Shown: positions 51,008 to 64,000, numbered from the stretch's first letter. The stretch: 64,000 nucleotides of DNA from Mycteria americana (GCF_035582795.1 NC_134366.1:138780756-138844755); one strand, 5' to 3'. Made by a program: numbers and translations. The notes: a model not told the origin generated them from the letters alone.

Positions 51008-54000
51008 TCTCCTAAAAATCTGTATGTTAATGCTGCTCAGAGCATAAGTACTCTGTGTGAGTTCAACTTTTGGGTTCACTGGACAGGTGACCAGGGGTTC
51101 TGCTGTAGCAGGGTACCAAATAGCAGCGGTGGCAGAAAACTGCTGACAGCTTGTACAAGTATATTGGAGTAATTCATGAAAAAGCAGGGGAATCTATTAC
51201 ACTGAGGTGAAGTCATCGGCCAATACACTCTTTCAAGCCATGCATTTTCTTCTGTAAATTCCATTAATACCAATGGCAAAAACATTCATTGACTGCAAAG
51301 TTTAAGTATCAAAAGTAAAGACAGTTACACAATGAATCTTCAGAAATCCCGAGGTTTTACAGGTCAGTGTTTCATCCTGTTTATTTCTATGCTAGTAAGG
51401 ACCTTAGCCTCTGATGTCTGGAATAAGTCGACTGTTCCAAAGATAAAATGTCCTGTTAACACTAATCAAAGCAGAGAAAAAAGGTCCTTCCTACCCCATT
51501 TGGAAGCAAATAACAAGATGTGTATTTCATACCATAGGAGTTTTGCCACAATTTAGAGATGTGCTTTCTTTGATGGCAGGTCTAACTACAAAACAAATAA
51601 ATTATCCAGCCAGTAATTTAGCTCATGAGCTGCTTGATTTACACTCCAAGAATCAGATACGTAAACCTCGTATCTATAAGCTATAGAGTTTTTGCCATTT
51701 TTTAATAACAAAGGTCACAGCAAAGAGTTTGTGACTTGGCTGATTTAAGATGCCTTCCTTTAAAGCTGTAGGAGCTTAGTCACTATTTAGGCAAATAGCT
51801 TGAAAAGCCTATTACAAATTTTAAAAAGCTGAGGTGGAGCTGTAAGAATTTAAAACTATATACCAAACCCAGTATATAATATATTTAGTGCTCTGATGCT
51901 ATATTATGTATGTTTTTATAATTCAGGGAGAACATATCTCAGATGACCAAAATTTTTCATACATAAAGGAATGATATTAATAATTGACTAAGATCAATAG
52001 AAATGTTTTAGGATTTAAAAGATATCTATGTTTTACTGGAGGGCAGTTGCTTTTCAAATCTGGCGCAAATCCATGGGGAGGGGCAGTCTCGGTAAAAGCT
52101 GCTAAATGTAGATAGTCTAGTCCACAGTGAGTTTGCCACAGTCTTGTCTTGTCTGCAGCTACTCGTGCAGTCTCATCCACTGAGGTCCCAGTGAAGTGAA
52201 GGTTGTGAAGAACCAGTGGTCCAGTCCATTCCAGTGAATTTTATGCAAGTGGAACAATCAAGGCAAGGAAATACAAGGCAGGATGGGCATGATGAATCAC
52301 TTTTGTTTTTCTCGGCAAAGATTACATAGGTTTATGCTGGTATCAGATGTTCAATTTGCTGCAAAAGCACGCAGTAGCTTAGTCCAGCGTTGAAAGAAAT
52401 ATTGTCCACAAAAGCTATATTCTAACAGAGTGCTTGTATTCATTTGATCATTTATAGGACAGAACAGGTGGCATTGTAATTGCTGAGCTGCTTCTTCTCT
52501 GAAGTCACCGGGATTTTATTATGGAGCAATACACCACTACATTTTTAATTAGTGCATTCATGATGCTCACAATCATTATTAAGAGCTTGTTGGGCCTGCG
52601 TGCAGTAGGCCTGTTATCTTTGAATCATCACCGAGATGATTCTGCACAGGCAGAAAGGCCTCTGCTGCATTTATTCAGAAGGCAGTTATGGATAATGCAT
52701 TGCCCCACTGATGTCCTAAGGTGTTTTCCCAATGTGTTGTCTTGCAGGAATGGACCATGTGCAATTGAACCAGCAATTCTGCAGTACTGCTTTGGATTCA
52801 GATACCATTTTTTTAGCTTTGGAAAATTAACTTGATCTGTTGATTGTGTTCTTGAAGTGATGACATGAAAATAGTGGTATTTCAAGCACTGCAAGAACTG
52901 CTTGGGATTAGGATGTTTCTAACCTATAAGGGGGAAGCAGGAAGGAGCACAAGAAAAAGCAAGCACTGATACTATGTTTGCTATGAAGACACTGATAGGA
53001 TTGTACCTCCTGTCCTAAGAGCTAGAAAAGCTATAGACTGCTCTGGCTGAGGGTATGCATCATCCTGTGCAGCACAGTCATAGAGGCTGAATCACTACAA
53101 CTGCTCCTGGTACCCTGCAGCTCTTTTAAACATGCATAAAATTGTATGTTGAGTGCTGATAGCTCAGCTGGAGCACACTCTTGCAACAAAGAGGAAAACA
53201 ATTTTAATCACTTTTCCCTGGACATGTGCAGTCTCTTCATGTATCATTGCACAGAAAAGCTTTTTGTACATATTTTGAAGTGCATTGTACTACAGTTTTC
53301 AACTATAGCCAAAAAGATTGTTCTTTTTTCATAAATCTTTGAGATATATAAATGTGTATACAAATAAATACATGAATACATATATAAACAAACATATACA
53401 TAAAAACACGCACATATACACGTATATGTTTCCATAAATATCTATTGGCTTTTGCTCAACAGATCTAACAAACTAAAGTCTAAGTTTGAACATGCATACA
53501 CAGATATATAAACACACAGAGGGAAAGTGGTATATTTTTTTTATTACTTTTATAAAGTGTGAAATTAATTTATTGAAGGGGCTTTTATAATTATGTTAAA
53601 CTTAGTATTAAATATAGACAGGGACTTCTAAGGTGAATTTTTAGAATAGAACTTTGATAATATTTTCATAAGAATGACAGTTCTTGACAGGTAGCAAATA
53701 ATTAACTGTGTCACATGGTTTCCACATGATTTCAGTTTCAGTTTATGTTATATCAGTAAGCCTTTTCACTTTTCTTGGATTGCAAGTCTTGTAAAGGTAT
53801 GGATGGGAAACCTGCGAATATGCAAATCTACAATTTTTTTAAGGGAAAAATCTCTATCCATGGCCAGTATTAAGGTAAGTCTGCATTTTGTAATACCATT
53901 TTAAATGTATTGTGAGAACTGAAGGCCTTGCTAATCACATTTTATTGTTTCTGCTTTATCACAAAATGATTCTGTAAAAGTATGTTAGTTTTTAGAGCAG

Positions 54001-56706
54001 GTTTGTATTTATGTTGGCTGACAGACACTTTACTCTTCTTGCTCCTGTCATGTTAGATCTCATATGTTTAATAAGACCAGGAACAATCTAATTCTGAGTG
54101 ATACAAGACACTCTCTCCTGTAGCACTTAATTGTACCCCACCCGGTACATGAGACTGTGGTGCTCTTTGGAGTGCTATGATGCATAAAATACAGGGGATG
54201 TTAAGGGCTGAGATCTTCAACAGAGTTTTTGTGTGCACCTGTGAGCAGGCATTTGTGCTTGGGCTTGGAATTAAGACATTGGACATTCGGGAATACAGAT
54301 TTGTGAGTCTCTGATAGATTTTTTTTTAGGTTACTATGAGCAAAATGTAAACTCTGTGTCTTACCAGCCATTCTAAGGCTCTTTCAAGACTAGATTCCTT
54401 ATTGAAGATAATTATGAGACTGTGAGCAAGCTGACATGCTTGGTAATGTGTGGCTCCTCATTTATCTCAGCTTACCTGATGGCTTCATATACCACCAAGA
54501 TGTCCAGACAGGTCTGCAGACTGCCAGCATGGCAGTAGTTTGGACAGTATGCATTCAGAAGTAGAAATCACCTGGCTCACAGCTACTCTTCATGCTGTTG
54601 TTTCAGAGGAGTCTGGACATAGCCTGTAAAACTTCCTTTCTTATTAGGGATAATAAGATAATGAGATAATTCCTCTTTGTGAAGTGCTCAGATACAAAAG
54701 GATAGGGAGGTTGTAAAGAGGGAGGAATCCAGCTACCCTCTTTATTAATTTCAGGTACAAAATTAGAGGTTACTCCTTGCCACTCAAACGTCTAGTACAG
54801 TATTACTCATTAAATGTGAACCTTGGTATACTGCCTACTTTGGCCATAAATTGCCTATCCAAAGAACTTTCTGTCTGGATCTGGTTATTGACTTACCTTT
54901 TACTGTTGTGTTTCCTGCAACAGTCGAATAGCGAACCTGTTTAGTTTTTTGGGGTTTTTTTTGAATCTGTTCTAAAAACCGTGCATAATGTTCTTGTCAC
55001 AAAAAAGGATACAGCTTGACAAAGGTGGTACATCAAGTTGCAGAATGACATGACATTATTACATAGAGTAAATACAGTTTCCTTTGGAATTTTTTTTGAA
55101 TGAATCCTAGCAATAAACTTAAGTCTGTTCATAGACAAATTTTCAGATATGAAACACTGTAAACACAAAGTTCAGTTTATGCTGGACTTTGTAGCAAAGT
55201 CCACTTCCCCAAATCTGATGGTGAATTGGCTATAAATTGCATTCATGATTTGAAAGAGATTAGTAGTATTTTATTGGAGAGGATAGGAAAGAACAGTGAA
55301 AGGACTCCAGCTATCACCGCTCTAAGATCACGTGATCTTTCTGACTGTTTCTGGGCCAGGACATGAAACCTAAGTAGGAGATAGAACAAGAGGCTAGAAA
55401 TAGCTAAGGCCTAGATCCAAAAAAATAATGTTTAGACACCCAGCACCTTTTTAGGCTGTTATGTTCCCAATTGTCTTCATTAGGAAATTAAGAGCTTAAG
55501 TTCTCTTTTTTGGATTTGTACCTGGGTCACAGTGTAGACTAGCCAAGTCAACACAAGCGAAGAATAGTCATTACCTTTCAAAAGCTTTGTTCATGCGATA
55601 TTAACCAATTGTCTCATTTCATTCCCCTGTGGCAGCGTGCCTAAATTCACAAAAATCCAAAGGAGACCTGCCTCTGCATGCCCTTCCCCTGCCCTGAGTT
55701 CCCTGGCACAGCTGTTCCCCGTGTATTGTCTGCTGCTGTCGGTGGTGGCGACAGCCCAAACCTGGTGCTTTGGCACGTCCTGCATCCCATCCTTTGGGAT
55801 TGCTGCCAGCAGCTTATTCCTAAGATATGCAAATGAAATAAGGGACTTTGTCATTTTAATGTTTATGGCTTTGCAGAGGTGGAAATGAATGAGACAAAGA
55901 GTGTAAAACTGCCTTACAGCTTTTCTGGTTTACCTGGCAAATATTACAGAGGAAAGATGTGTAAGGACTACTCAAAGAGGTCACAAGAATCCTTGCAATG
56001 TTAGGCAATGTAAACGTAGTTCAGAGTGCAATTAATTCTATTTGTAGTAGACAATGTGGTTAGGTCATCTGTGTGTAGCTACTACTCACACAGCTTGGGA
56101 GACATTTCCCAAAGAGGTGTAGACTGGTTCAGGTCTGGCTCCTTACAAGTCTGGTTGACACGAGAACTGCAATCCTATTCAGCACTTTCTTGCTGCATAT
56201 GGAAAAACAAGCAGAAATGATAAAACTACTAGACGTATGCACACAAATGCAGTAACACAGTTGGAAATGACATAATGATGTGTACTCTGATACAGTGGTG
56301 TGTCTTGAGTAAACTCCTACTCAAGACAGGAGTTTTCTCAGTGTTTTGTGCTGTGCACAGCAAGGGAGAATAGCTCAGAAGTTAAGAAAGTTCTGGGAAG
56401 GAATCAATCTTTATTTCCATAAACTGGTTTTAAAAACTAGTCAAGGTAAGGTTGTTTCTTAGTATTTTGCAACTATTAGGAATTACGTCAACAGCTGCTT
56501 GGTAAGTGGAGAGTCACTGTGGTTGGGAGAGTGGGTGACCTCAGCAGGTTCAGAGGTGCAGCTTCTCTTGGGTTGATTGTTCACAGATATCTCAGTATAT
56601 TCTGCATTTTGTACTTGCTTGTTTAAATGGTCGTGTGAATTGCTGTATGATACTTTAAAAGAAAATATTGTTACCGCTGATTGTCCTTGTTTCTTCTTCT
56701 TTTTAG
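51008..56706. other. Non-coding DNA, presumed XKR9 5' intron, second part
   Basis: No exon recognised. Contains an AT-rich ATATA/ACATAT tract at 53,341-53,430 and a more GC-rich patch at about 55,630-55,815 with open frames on both strands but no known similarity. Two ATGCAAAT octamers occur (near 53,820 and 55,827), which may be chance. Confidence 0.6.
53341..53430. repeat. ATATA/ACATA-type simple repeat
   Basis: Irregular units of ATATATAAA, ATACATAT and ACATATACA over about 90 bases. Low-complexity sequence. Confidence 0.8.
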
Positions 56707-56997
56707 GAAACAGTAATGACGAATGACTCCATCAATTAAAGAGACAATTTACATTTATCTTTTCCAGAATAGACATGTATCAGTGTAGTTAATTTAATAT
56801 TTAAATCAAGAATCCAGAAAAATGCAAGTCCCTTTGCCATAAGAAAAATGCATAACCCAACTTTCCTTTGTATAAAGCACTATAGCAGGTGGTATCATCA
56901 GGAAAAAGACTCCATTGTAGGAAAGCATTTAGATTAATTCTGACTTTCCTTTACATGAAGTGAGGAGAGAATGACAACAGTGACAATCTAATGCATG
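56707..56997 (+). other. XKR9: XKR9 5' untranslated part of the first coding exon (inferred)
   Basis: A strong splice acceptor, a long pyrimidine tract followed by TTTTTAG, ends at 56,706. If used, the exon has 291 untranslated bases before the start codon. These contain at least two short upstream open frames (ATG at 56,716 ending at TAA 56,737-56,739, and ATG at 56,723). The upstream exon was not identified. Confidence 0.55.
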
Positions 56998-57269
56998 ATG
57001 AAATTTACTAAGCAGAATTTTATTTTTTTAGTTGGTGGAATTATGATTTATGTAGTTGATATTGGAGTGGACTTCTGGGTAGCTAGTAAATATTTCTGTC
57101 AAGGACAATATTGTTGGGGTATATTGATACTGTGCTTTAGAGGTCTTTCATCATTAATAACTCAGGTATTCAGTTATGAGTGGTTTAAAAATGACTGGGA
57201 AGGTACTGATACTGGGAAGCTGAAATGGATTTTTCTAGTTCATCTCTTTCAATGTGGAATTTTTATAAG
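56998..57269 (+). CDS. XKR9: XKR9, XK-related protein 9, first coding exon (partial gene)
   Basis: XKR9 belongs to the XK-related family of multi-pass membrane proteins; mammalian XKR4, XKR8 and XKR9 support caspase-triggered phosphatidylserine exposure at the plasma membrane. This exon encodes residues 1-90 plus two bases of the next codon before donor GTAAGC. It begins MKFTKQNFIFLVGGIMIYVV and includes DIGVDFWVASKYF, the family's early D..VD.WV motif, and FSYEWFKND; three hydrophobic segments are visible (about 8-30, 38-58 and 77-91). An ATG directly upstream (56,995) is in frame; I chose the second because human XKR9 starts MKYTKQN. The remaining exons, including the XK core and any caspase site, are not found before the right edge, so the gene is cut by the window. 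Confidence 0.95.
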
Positions 57270-60104
57270 GTAAGCACATTTTAAAATTTATTTTAAAATG
57301 AGAAATCATATTGCTTTAAGATAGTTTATTAAGAAATGCTTAGTATGGCTTCAGGGACAAAACCACTTCTGGCCTTAGCAATTACTGTGCCATGTAAGCA
57401 AATGGATTTTTGTCTGCTTATGCCAGGGGTAAATTATGTCAGGTTTTGATGGAAATGTAGATCTTCTTTCATTTTACCTGTAAGTAATAATTTTTATCAT
57501 TCACAGCCTAACTCTACTTGATTCATTAGCCTTTTGATAGGGCATATGTAATAAAAATGCTTGCTTTATGGAGTAATACTGTTGTAAAATAAATGTAAGT
57601 TTTTAAAGTGATGTTAAGAAGGGAATTAATTTGATTACACTAAGCAGGTGAGACAGCTGAAGTAAGAGGTAATTTTTGAACCTGAGAGTCTAACCATATG
57701 TAGAAAAACCACCAAGATTCAGGAGAGACATGAAGAGTTGAATAGCTAGTAAGAATACTTGCAGCAGTACTTCCTGCAGGGACTGTAACGGTGACAGGAA
57801 CCTTTGTTTGCTGAAAGGCACATGTCCAGGAATAGTTTGAGATACCATATGCTTAACATTCTGTGGTAGCTTTGCTGTAAAGTTATCATTATCATTATAG
57901 AGATCATTTGTGCCAAAACTTTACTTCCATTTTAAAACTGACCTGAAAGATGTTGGTGAAAAGTCCTGAATTTTAATTATTTTGGGTATGCAACATGTGA
58001 GAAACATGAGTGAATACAGACTTATCGGAGACACTTAATAAAATACTTATTTAAAATGCCTCCTTTAACTTCCTGTACTAATCTATGGACAGCAATGAAA
58101 GATATATTTATGCCAATGTAAAAATTCCCCTCACACGCATGTTTTATTCACTTGATGTTATCATGGATTAAAGAAAACGATGGAGCTTTTACATGTCGCA
58201 ATTAACTTTTGCCTCTCAATATTCTTTTTCCTTTTGTCCGTCAGCTTTACTTTCCTGCTCCTCCTCCTCTTACAATCCTGAAGTTTTAGAATTCGCAGAG
58301 GAGTATTTCCTGACAGGTTTAACTTTTCTAGTGTCAGGTATTAGAAAAACTTAGAAATACTACATGTTGAAGAAAAAAAAAATCCTTCTTCAATTTTTCT
58401 GGATGGTTTCTTAGTCACTAACCAGATCCATGGACATGGATTGGTTCATGTGAGTTATACCAAGACCTGGCCACAGGGACTCTACCAGGTTCTGCCTTTT
58501 AGCGGGGATGTCTCAGGGCCCACTGTAGCACTCCCCTTTTTGTCTGCCCCCAAGGCTTTTCACCTTCAGATGTGGCTGGGAGTGCCATTCTTGTGCTTGT
58601 GACTTACAAACCTGCCCCTCTGAGTTTGTTTCTTCCAAAGGCAATTAAAGCCATGACCTCTGTTTCTGATAACTGATGATAAATGTTAAGCCAGTAACCG
58701 TGGTGTAGAACGGCAGAAGCCACTCTTTCAATGTCTGGCCGAAAACCTCCCTTCCCCTTTCTCTTCCATCACCTCATTCTCTGTAATCTGTTCAGGACTG
58801 TAATTCTGGTTTCACCTTTGGCTTGGTTTTACACTCCCAGGTTGGCCCTAAAATTTCTTGCTGATTTGTGCCTATCTCACCTTTCAACACAGACCTCAGA
58901 ATTCAGATCCAAGCTCCAATCGTCTACAACTCTAGATACTGTCTTGACTCAGCACTTGTATCTATTAAAAATGCTCTTTTACAGGCAAATCTTCATGAAT
59001 TACCTTAACTCTAAGGTAATCCGTGAAACTCTTGGATTTACCTGAACTCATACCCTTTCCAATAAATACCTCTTACCATGAATTTCTATAATTTTTGAAG
59101 CTTCTTTCCCAGAATTAGCCCCATCTTCTCTTGAGTAGCTTATTATCTAGTAAACGTAATTTTGTCCTTTGCACTAACAGTGTTGTCAACTTGGTCACCT
59201 GTTCTCTATTGCACAAATGATATTTTCTCCTATGCTGCCTCTTACGCTTGGAAAAAGTTTTCAAGTTGATATGTATAAATTACAAAGTTCTTTCAGCCAC
59301 TCCTCAAAATTCAGCAGTGTGATAATGCATACTGTAAAGTATAAACTGATAACAGCAAGCTGATGACTGTGCTTCTGATCAGCTGTTATATACTTCCTAT
59401 TATATGTGTTTTCTTAGGTGTATCCATGTACCACTCCCTGCTGTCCTCCTTCTTAGTCATCTGATTTATGCAGTTAATTTAGACAATGAGTCTCTCAGGC
59501 TTATCTCTATAGTCTATTGATAAAAATAGATTTTATCAGGAATTGGATCATACTTGTTAAGGTGAGCTTCTCCAGAAGGTCATTTGGGACAGGAACCTAC
59601 ATTCTCCATTCACTACAGAGGAAAATAGGGGCCTAGCCAGTAAATACGACTTGGCCAGTGAACTCAGGATGCCTGAAGATATAAGATGTGAATACACCTT
59701 ACCAAATTATCTTTCTTCGTTTCTTCCTTTTCTTTCTTCCCTTCTTCCCTCTCTCATATGTCTTTTACACCTCTTGCTCCGTCTTTGAAACAGGGAAGTT
59801 CATTATGTTATTTTTGTACAGTGCACAGCACAATGGAAATCAGTCTGGTTATGTTATCACACTGCCGATGGTAAGTAATAAATATGGAAATAATATGTAT
59901 GTATACACTTACATACATGTATGTATTAAAAATAGAGAAAAAATGAAATTAAAATTATTTCATATCTAATAAGGCTTTAGTTTATGTTAATGGCAAGAAT
60001 GTAGACCTGTAACTATATTTCATCTGAAATGTTATTCTCTGCAAGGAGTAAAATTAAGTTGGTATAGTATATATTAGCTATACTGACTGAAATTATTTTC
60101 AGCC

Positions 60105-60124
60105 TGACCCATTTAAATGGGTCA
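60105..60124. repeat. Perfect 20-base palindrome with two TGACCC/GGGTCA half-sites
   Basis: TGACCCATTTAAATGGGTCA is its own reverse complement. The outer hexamers resemble nuclear-receptor half-sites in everted orientation with eight bases between them. Confidence 0.9.
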
Positions 60125-63100
60125 AACAGATGTTGGTAGAATTGAGAACAGACTGCAGCATAACAGTCAACATTAAGACAATAACACAGTCAGTGAATTT
60201 GGAAAAAGGAGACATTTCCCTGGGGCACCATATGAATTCTGGAGCCCACAGACATGTAGCAGTTTGCAGCATCAGTCAAGGACACCTAAGGAAGACTAAA
60301 TTTTAGCAATTAATAACCTTCACTGTCAGAATAGAAGGCCATACAGGCAGCAGCCATTGTGATATTGGCAGCTCCTATTGTGTCTTTTGATGCTTAAAGG
60401 TAGGCTCAAAATGCCCTGCAGCCTTGAACAGGAGCCAATGAAAAAGGTTTTTTTTCAAAGATGAATTCTGAATCCATGAGACATCAGAGTAAATGTGAGT
60501 GCTTTGCTGAACCTGTGATTATTTCATTACATGTTTTTAAAAGGTGATAAGAAAAATTCAGTCAAGATAGGTCATATTCAGTTTATACTGGTACAGATTT
60601 AGCAGCTGTTAAGTCACACCCAAACCAAGAATGGATCAAAAATGAAGACTGAAGCTGGTAACATGCCTCTAGCAATTTATGTGTATAACAAGAAGTTCCA
60701 CAGGACAAAATAAATAGAAATGTATTTAAGATACCAAGTCAGTGAGGTACAGACAGTCAATTAAAAGTGGAAAATTTGTAATGCTACTTTAAGTGAGTTG
60801 CAGGTTACATAATAATATGTGCTTGATCACATTTTCTTAATATAAATTTACTGTCCTAAGTATTGACTTAGTTGCATCAGTTTCATGGACTTAATCCAAG
60901 CCTTTCTCTACTTAGAAGAATAAGTTTAACATGCAGCAGAGAATAATTTTCCTTTGATTAAGGACTTATACAATGCTGCAAACTGTGACTGCATGACCAG
61001 AATTTAGAAGGGACAATCATTGCTGCCAGGTCTCTCTCATACCCTCCCTGTGTGAATTTCTAAATGGCACCCAAATCTTTATCAGTGTAGTTTGATGAGA
61101 GGGGATGTGAAGTCTAGTACTGGGACTATGGTGGAAAGTCTTCAGTGGAAATCTGAGGGGAAGCAGGTGACGTGGAAGCACTGGCGAGGCAGTCTGCCTA
61201 TGACATGTCAAGGCTGTGAAGCAATAAAAACAAGTAGCTGTCACCTCTGTGAATTTCCAGTCATGCTTGGAGAGCCAAAGCTTTCTTAATTTTACCGGAG
61301 ACCAGGAGCAAACTTCATCCCTTATGAAATGATGATGAAAATGTAGGAGTGACAGTGGAGCTGTGTTTCAAAGGGTGTTTATAACACGTAGGAGTCCTAT
61401 CATCTGCGTTCTCCACAAAGCAACACTACAAAGGCAGAAACCTTTTTTTTCCTTATCAAAGTGAATATGATCTTTAGAAACACTCATAATTCTTTACTGT
61501 TCACATATGACAATTCCAGTTGTAAAGAAATTGTGATTTTTTTACTCTATTGGCTTCCAAGTAGCTTATATACCTTGGATTACTGAAACAAAGATCCTCT
61601 TTAATGAGTTTAGAGGGAGAAAACGTAAAAGGCAAGCCTGCATTTGTCTGTATCAATGACACACTACCCATACCCATTTCACCTTAATTTTAAGATGTAT
61701 GCCTACTTAAAATACACAACTAATCCAATACTTTTAATTACTGTATTTTTATTCCAGTTGAAGTAGCTTTTTAAGAGCCTTTTTTCAGTTTATGAAGATT
61801 GAAACATGGAGCAACTATGGCAATAGATATATTAATATAGGAATATAATTATGATAGGTTCATAGCAGGCACAGCGTTTAGGTGAGCCATGGGCATGATA
61901 AAGGAGAAAATTTGAGTCTGATCTATCCCTTAGTACAGACTGAACTTTGCCCTTGGCTGTGAATGCAGTTGTCCGATGTTAGGCCTAAAAGTTGGCTATG
62001 GGCCCTTCCTAAATTGTCCGAATATTGCATGCCAAATGGGCAGATGGGAATGGGAGTGTAAGCTCAAAATACTCTTAAAGGATAAAAGATTTGTCACAGT
62101 AAGTTACCTGGGGGTGTGGAGCTCAGGGAATACCACCTCGCTTAATACATAGTCAAAGAGCAAGGGAAGTATTTGGACTTTTCTAGAAAAAACAATGTGT
62201 TTTATACAGTATTCAAAGTCAGAAGTGGACTAACTGAAATCGCTACAACTAGTGAAAAATAGTATAGCATACCATCTTATAACAATATAAACCTAGTATA
62301 CCATATGCAGAAAGAATATGCTTCCAAAAACTGACAAGTGATTTCAGGTGTGCATTCAGCTGAAATATTCCTTTTACAACATGTCTAGTTCTTGTCTTGT
62401 GTATCATCTGCCCTCTCAGCTGTGAGCTCTGCAGCTCAAAATTTGTGCAGCTGGTTTCCACTTCTTGCTGCTTGGAGAAACACAGGCTCTGGTGAATGAG
62501 TCCATGGACAACTAACAGATTGGTCTACCCAATTGTTTTTTCTTGAAAACATTGCAAACTCTCCAGATGTTTACATCTCGGATGCAAGAACCAGATGTTT
62601 TGGAATCCTAATTGTTTTATAAATTGAAAAAGGTATAGATGCCATGCCAAACAGTTCAGTTCTTTGCTTACGAGTGATTATTCAGAGAACAGTAAGATAA
62701 ATACACAGAAACATAAAAGCAGAAAAGAGTTTCCTTTGGCAGTAAATAACGGATCTAGAGCCAGCTCACAGAATCAATGTACAGCCTGAGTGGCAGGGAT
62801 GCAGCCTATGAATCTCTGCAAGGAGAAGAGCAAAGGCTCTTCCTCTAAGGCTCCTCAGTAACATAACTGCTCCACACCTACTACTGATGCTTCTAGGTTG
62901 CAATCCTGGGGAATTCTCACTTGTATGGTCAACAGGCTTAACATACCAGGGAATAAGTCATGATTGCTCTAGCATGCACTTAACCCTGGACCTGCAGATC
63001 CCAGCTGTCTCACTTGTAGCTCTGGAAGAACCCCTGACACTGTGTCCCCGTGGTCAAAGTATTCAGTCTTTAAAGATGGTGAAGGTGTTAAACTTTTAAC

Positions 63101-63978
63101 ACCTGGAGGAGCCAGGAATTCTTCTGAGCTCCCTTTATAAGCAGAAGGGGACTGTGCTCCAATGTCATATTGCATGAGAGCTGGGTGTCTAATGATCTGC
63201 TGCCCCCTGTTTTCTCTGTAAAAGAATTGCAACTGCATGGGTTTCATGGGATCCGTAGCGTGTAGGATCCTGTGGACGACCAGGGAATGGGGAACCTGCA
63301 GCACTTCAGCATGAGTCTTGAAATCATCTCAGATGCAGCCTGAGGACCTTGCCTTTCTCAGCCTGCACGTTAGCAGACTTGTACAACTGTGTAAGATAAC
63401 CAAGTGATGGTTTGTGGTGGTCTGCTTGATTTCTCAAGAAAATAGATCTGAATGAATGACGTAATCGTCATAAACAAAATAAATTCTTCTGTCGAGGGGA
63501 AGAACTTTAGCAATGTTAATAATGCTAGAAAAGTTAGCTGAATAACAGTGAATTTTCTTGAAAAAGGACTGCTTTTGCTGTCATTGCCTGCTAGTTATAG
63601 TCAAAATGGGGTCATTGGAGAAGAGTATTGGAAGCTCAAAACATGTGGGAACTGAATAGGCAGAAAAAGGCTTGAAAGTGATGTCTGAAGTCTGTTATGC
63701 TCAAAATCCTGTTTATGGGCAAACACACAGGATTTATATACCTATAAAGCCAAGAACTTAGTATAAGTGAAATCATAACAGTTGATTCCAAGAATCATTA
63801 TTAGTCTAGATCTATTTATTACAGGAAAAGAAAGAATACTTCTATGCATAAAAAGTTTCAGTAATAATAATACGGTTAAAATTGTTTGCACAGATATTTC
63901 TTTGTTCCTATCCCTTTTCTTTGTGTTTTGCTCACTCTTCTTCTGCTCCTCTGGGTCCTAATGTTGGCAGTTTCATTC

Positions 63979-63998
63979 GGGGGGGGGGGGGGGGGGGG
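63979..63998. repeat. Run of 20 G at the window edge
   Basis: Twenty consecutive G followed by CG and the window end. It is G-quadruplex-prone and hard to sequence, so its length is uncertain. Confidence 0.9.
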
Positions 63999-64000
63999 CG

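Larger units (their letters stand above)
57270..64000 (+). other. XKR9 intron after the first coding exon, running off the window
   Basis: I searched by eye for the next XKR9 exon (expected to begin near a YWFALK-like motif and to include a TDLSMLRLFETYLE-like motif) and did not find it. The stretch contains a pyrimidine-rich tract at 59,711-59,757, a 20-base palindrome at 60,105-60,124 and a terminal G-run. No transposon copy was recognised. Confidence 0.65.

Noticed and set aside
61092-61289. Possible second XKR9 exon near TACTGGGACTATGG (about 61,118)
   Set aside because: The frame after the apparent Tyr-Trp ends in a stop within about 11 codons and bears no likeness to the XKR9 core.

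Overview
The window is vertebrate nuclear DNA, almost certainly from a bird. It has split genes with GT-AG introns, CpG-island promoters, several CR1 LINE 3' fragments with the avian ATTCTGTG-type tail, and a 545 bp solo LTR of a type widespread in bird genomes. The species cannot be told from the sequence. The gene content and order (TRAM1 and LACTB2 on the minus strand, then XKR9 on the plus strand) match the conserved neighbourhood on human chromosome 8q13, so this reads as ordinary conserved synteny rather than an accessory region.

Layout. Positions 1 to about 9,870 are intergenic DNA downstream of TRAM1; no gene was recognised there. TRAM1 runs on the minus strand from its CpG-island promoter (about 25,840-27,740, start codon 26,992-26,990) to its stop at 11,199-11,197. 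Its first canonical poly(A) signals lie at 9,892-9,781. All 11 coding exons were placed base by base, and they join in frame to 373 codons plus stop. Positions 27,750 to 32,640 lie between the genes and hold a solo LTR (31,406-31,950) flanked by a perfect 5 bp duplication. LACTB2, also minus, runs from 46,576 to 32,731; its 7 coding exons join to 287 codons plus stop, and one intron uses a GC donor. A second CpG island (about 46,050-46,830) covers its start and probably also serves the divergent XKR9. XKR9 is represented only by its first coding exon (56,998-57,269), and the rest lies beyond the right edge. Positions 57,270-64,000 are its intron, and the window stops in a run of 20 G.

The genes do different jobs and are not an operon. 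TRAM1 helps nascent chains enter the ER membrane next to Sec61. LACTB2 is a mitochondrial metallo-beta-lactamase-fold endoribonuclease, with all seven metal ligands present here. XKR9 belongs to the XK-related scramblase family.

I found no new biological system. The items most worth a second look are local: the GC-AG intron of LACTB2, a templated inverted duplication inside a CR1 copy, a cluster of back-to-back hairpins in LACTB2 intron 4, a GGGGCC-like G-rich block just inside LACTB2 intron 1, and an inverted CR1 pair within one TRAM1 intron.
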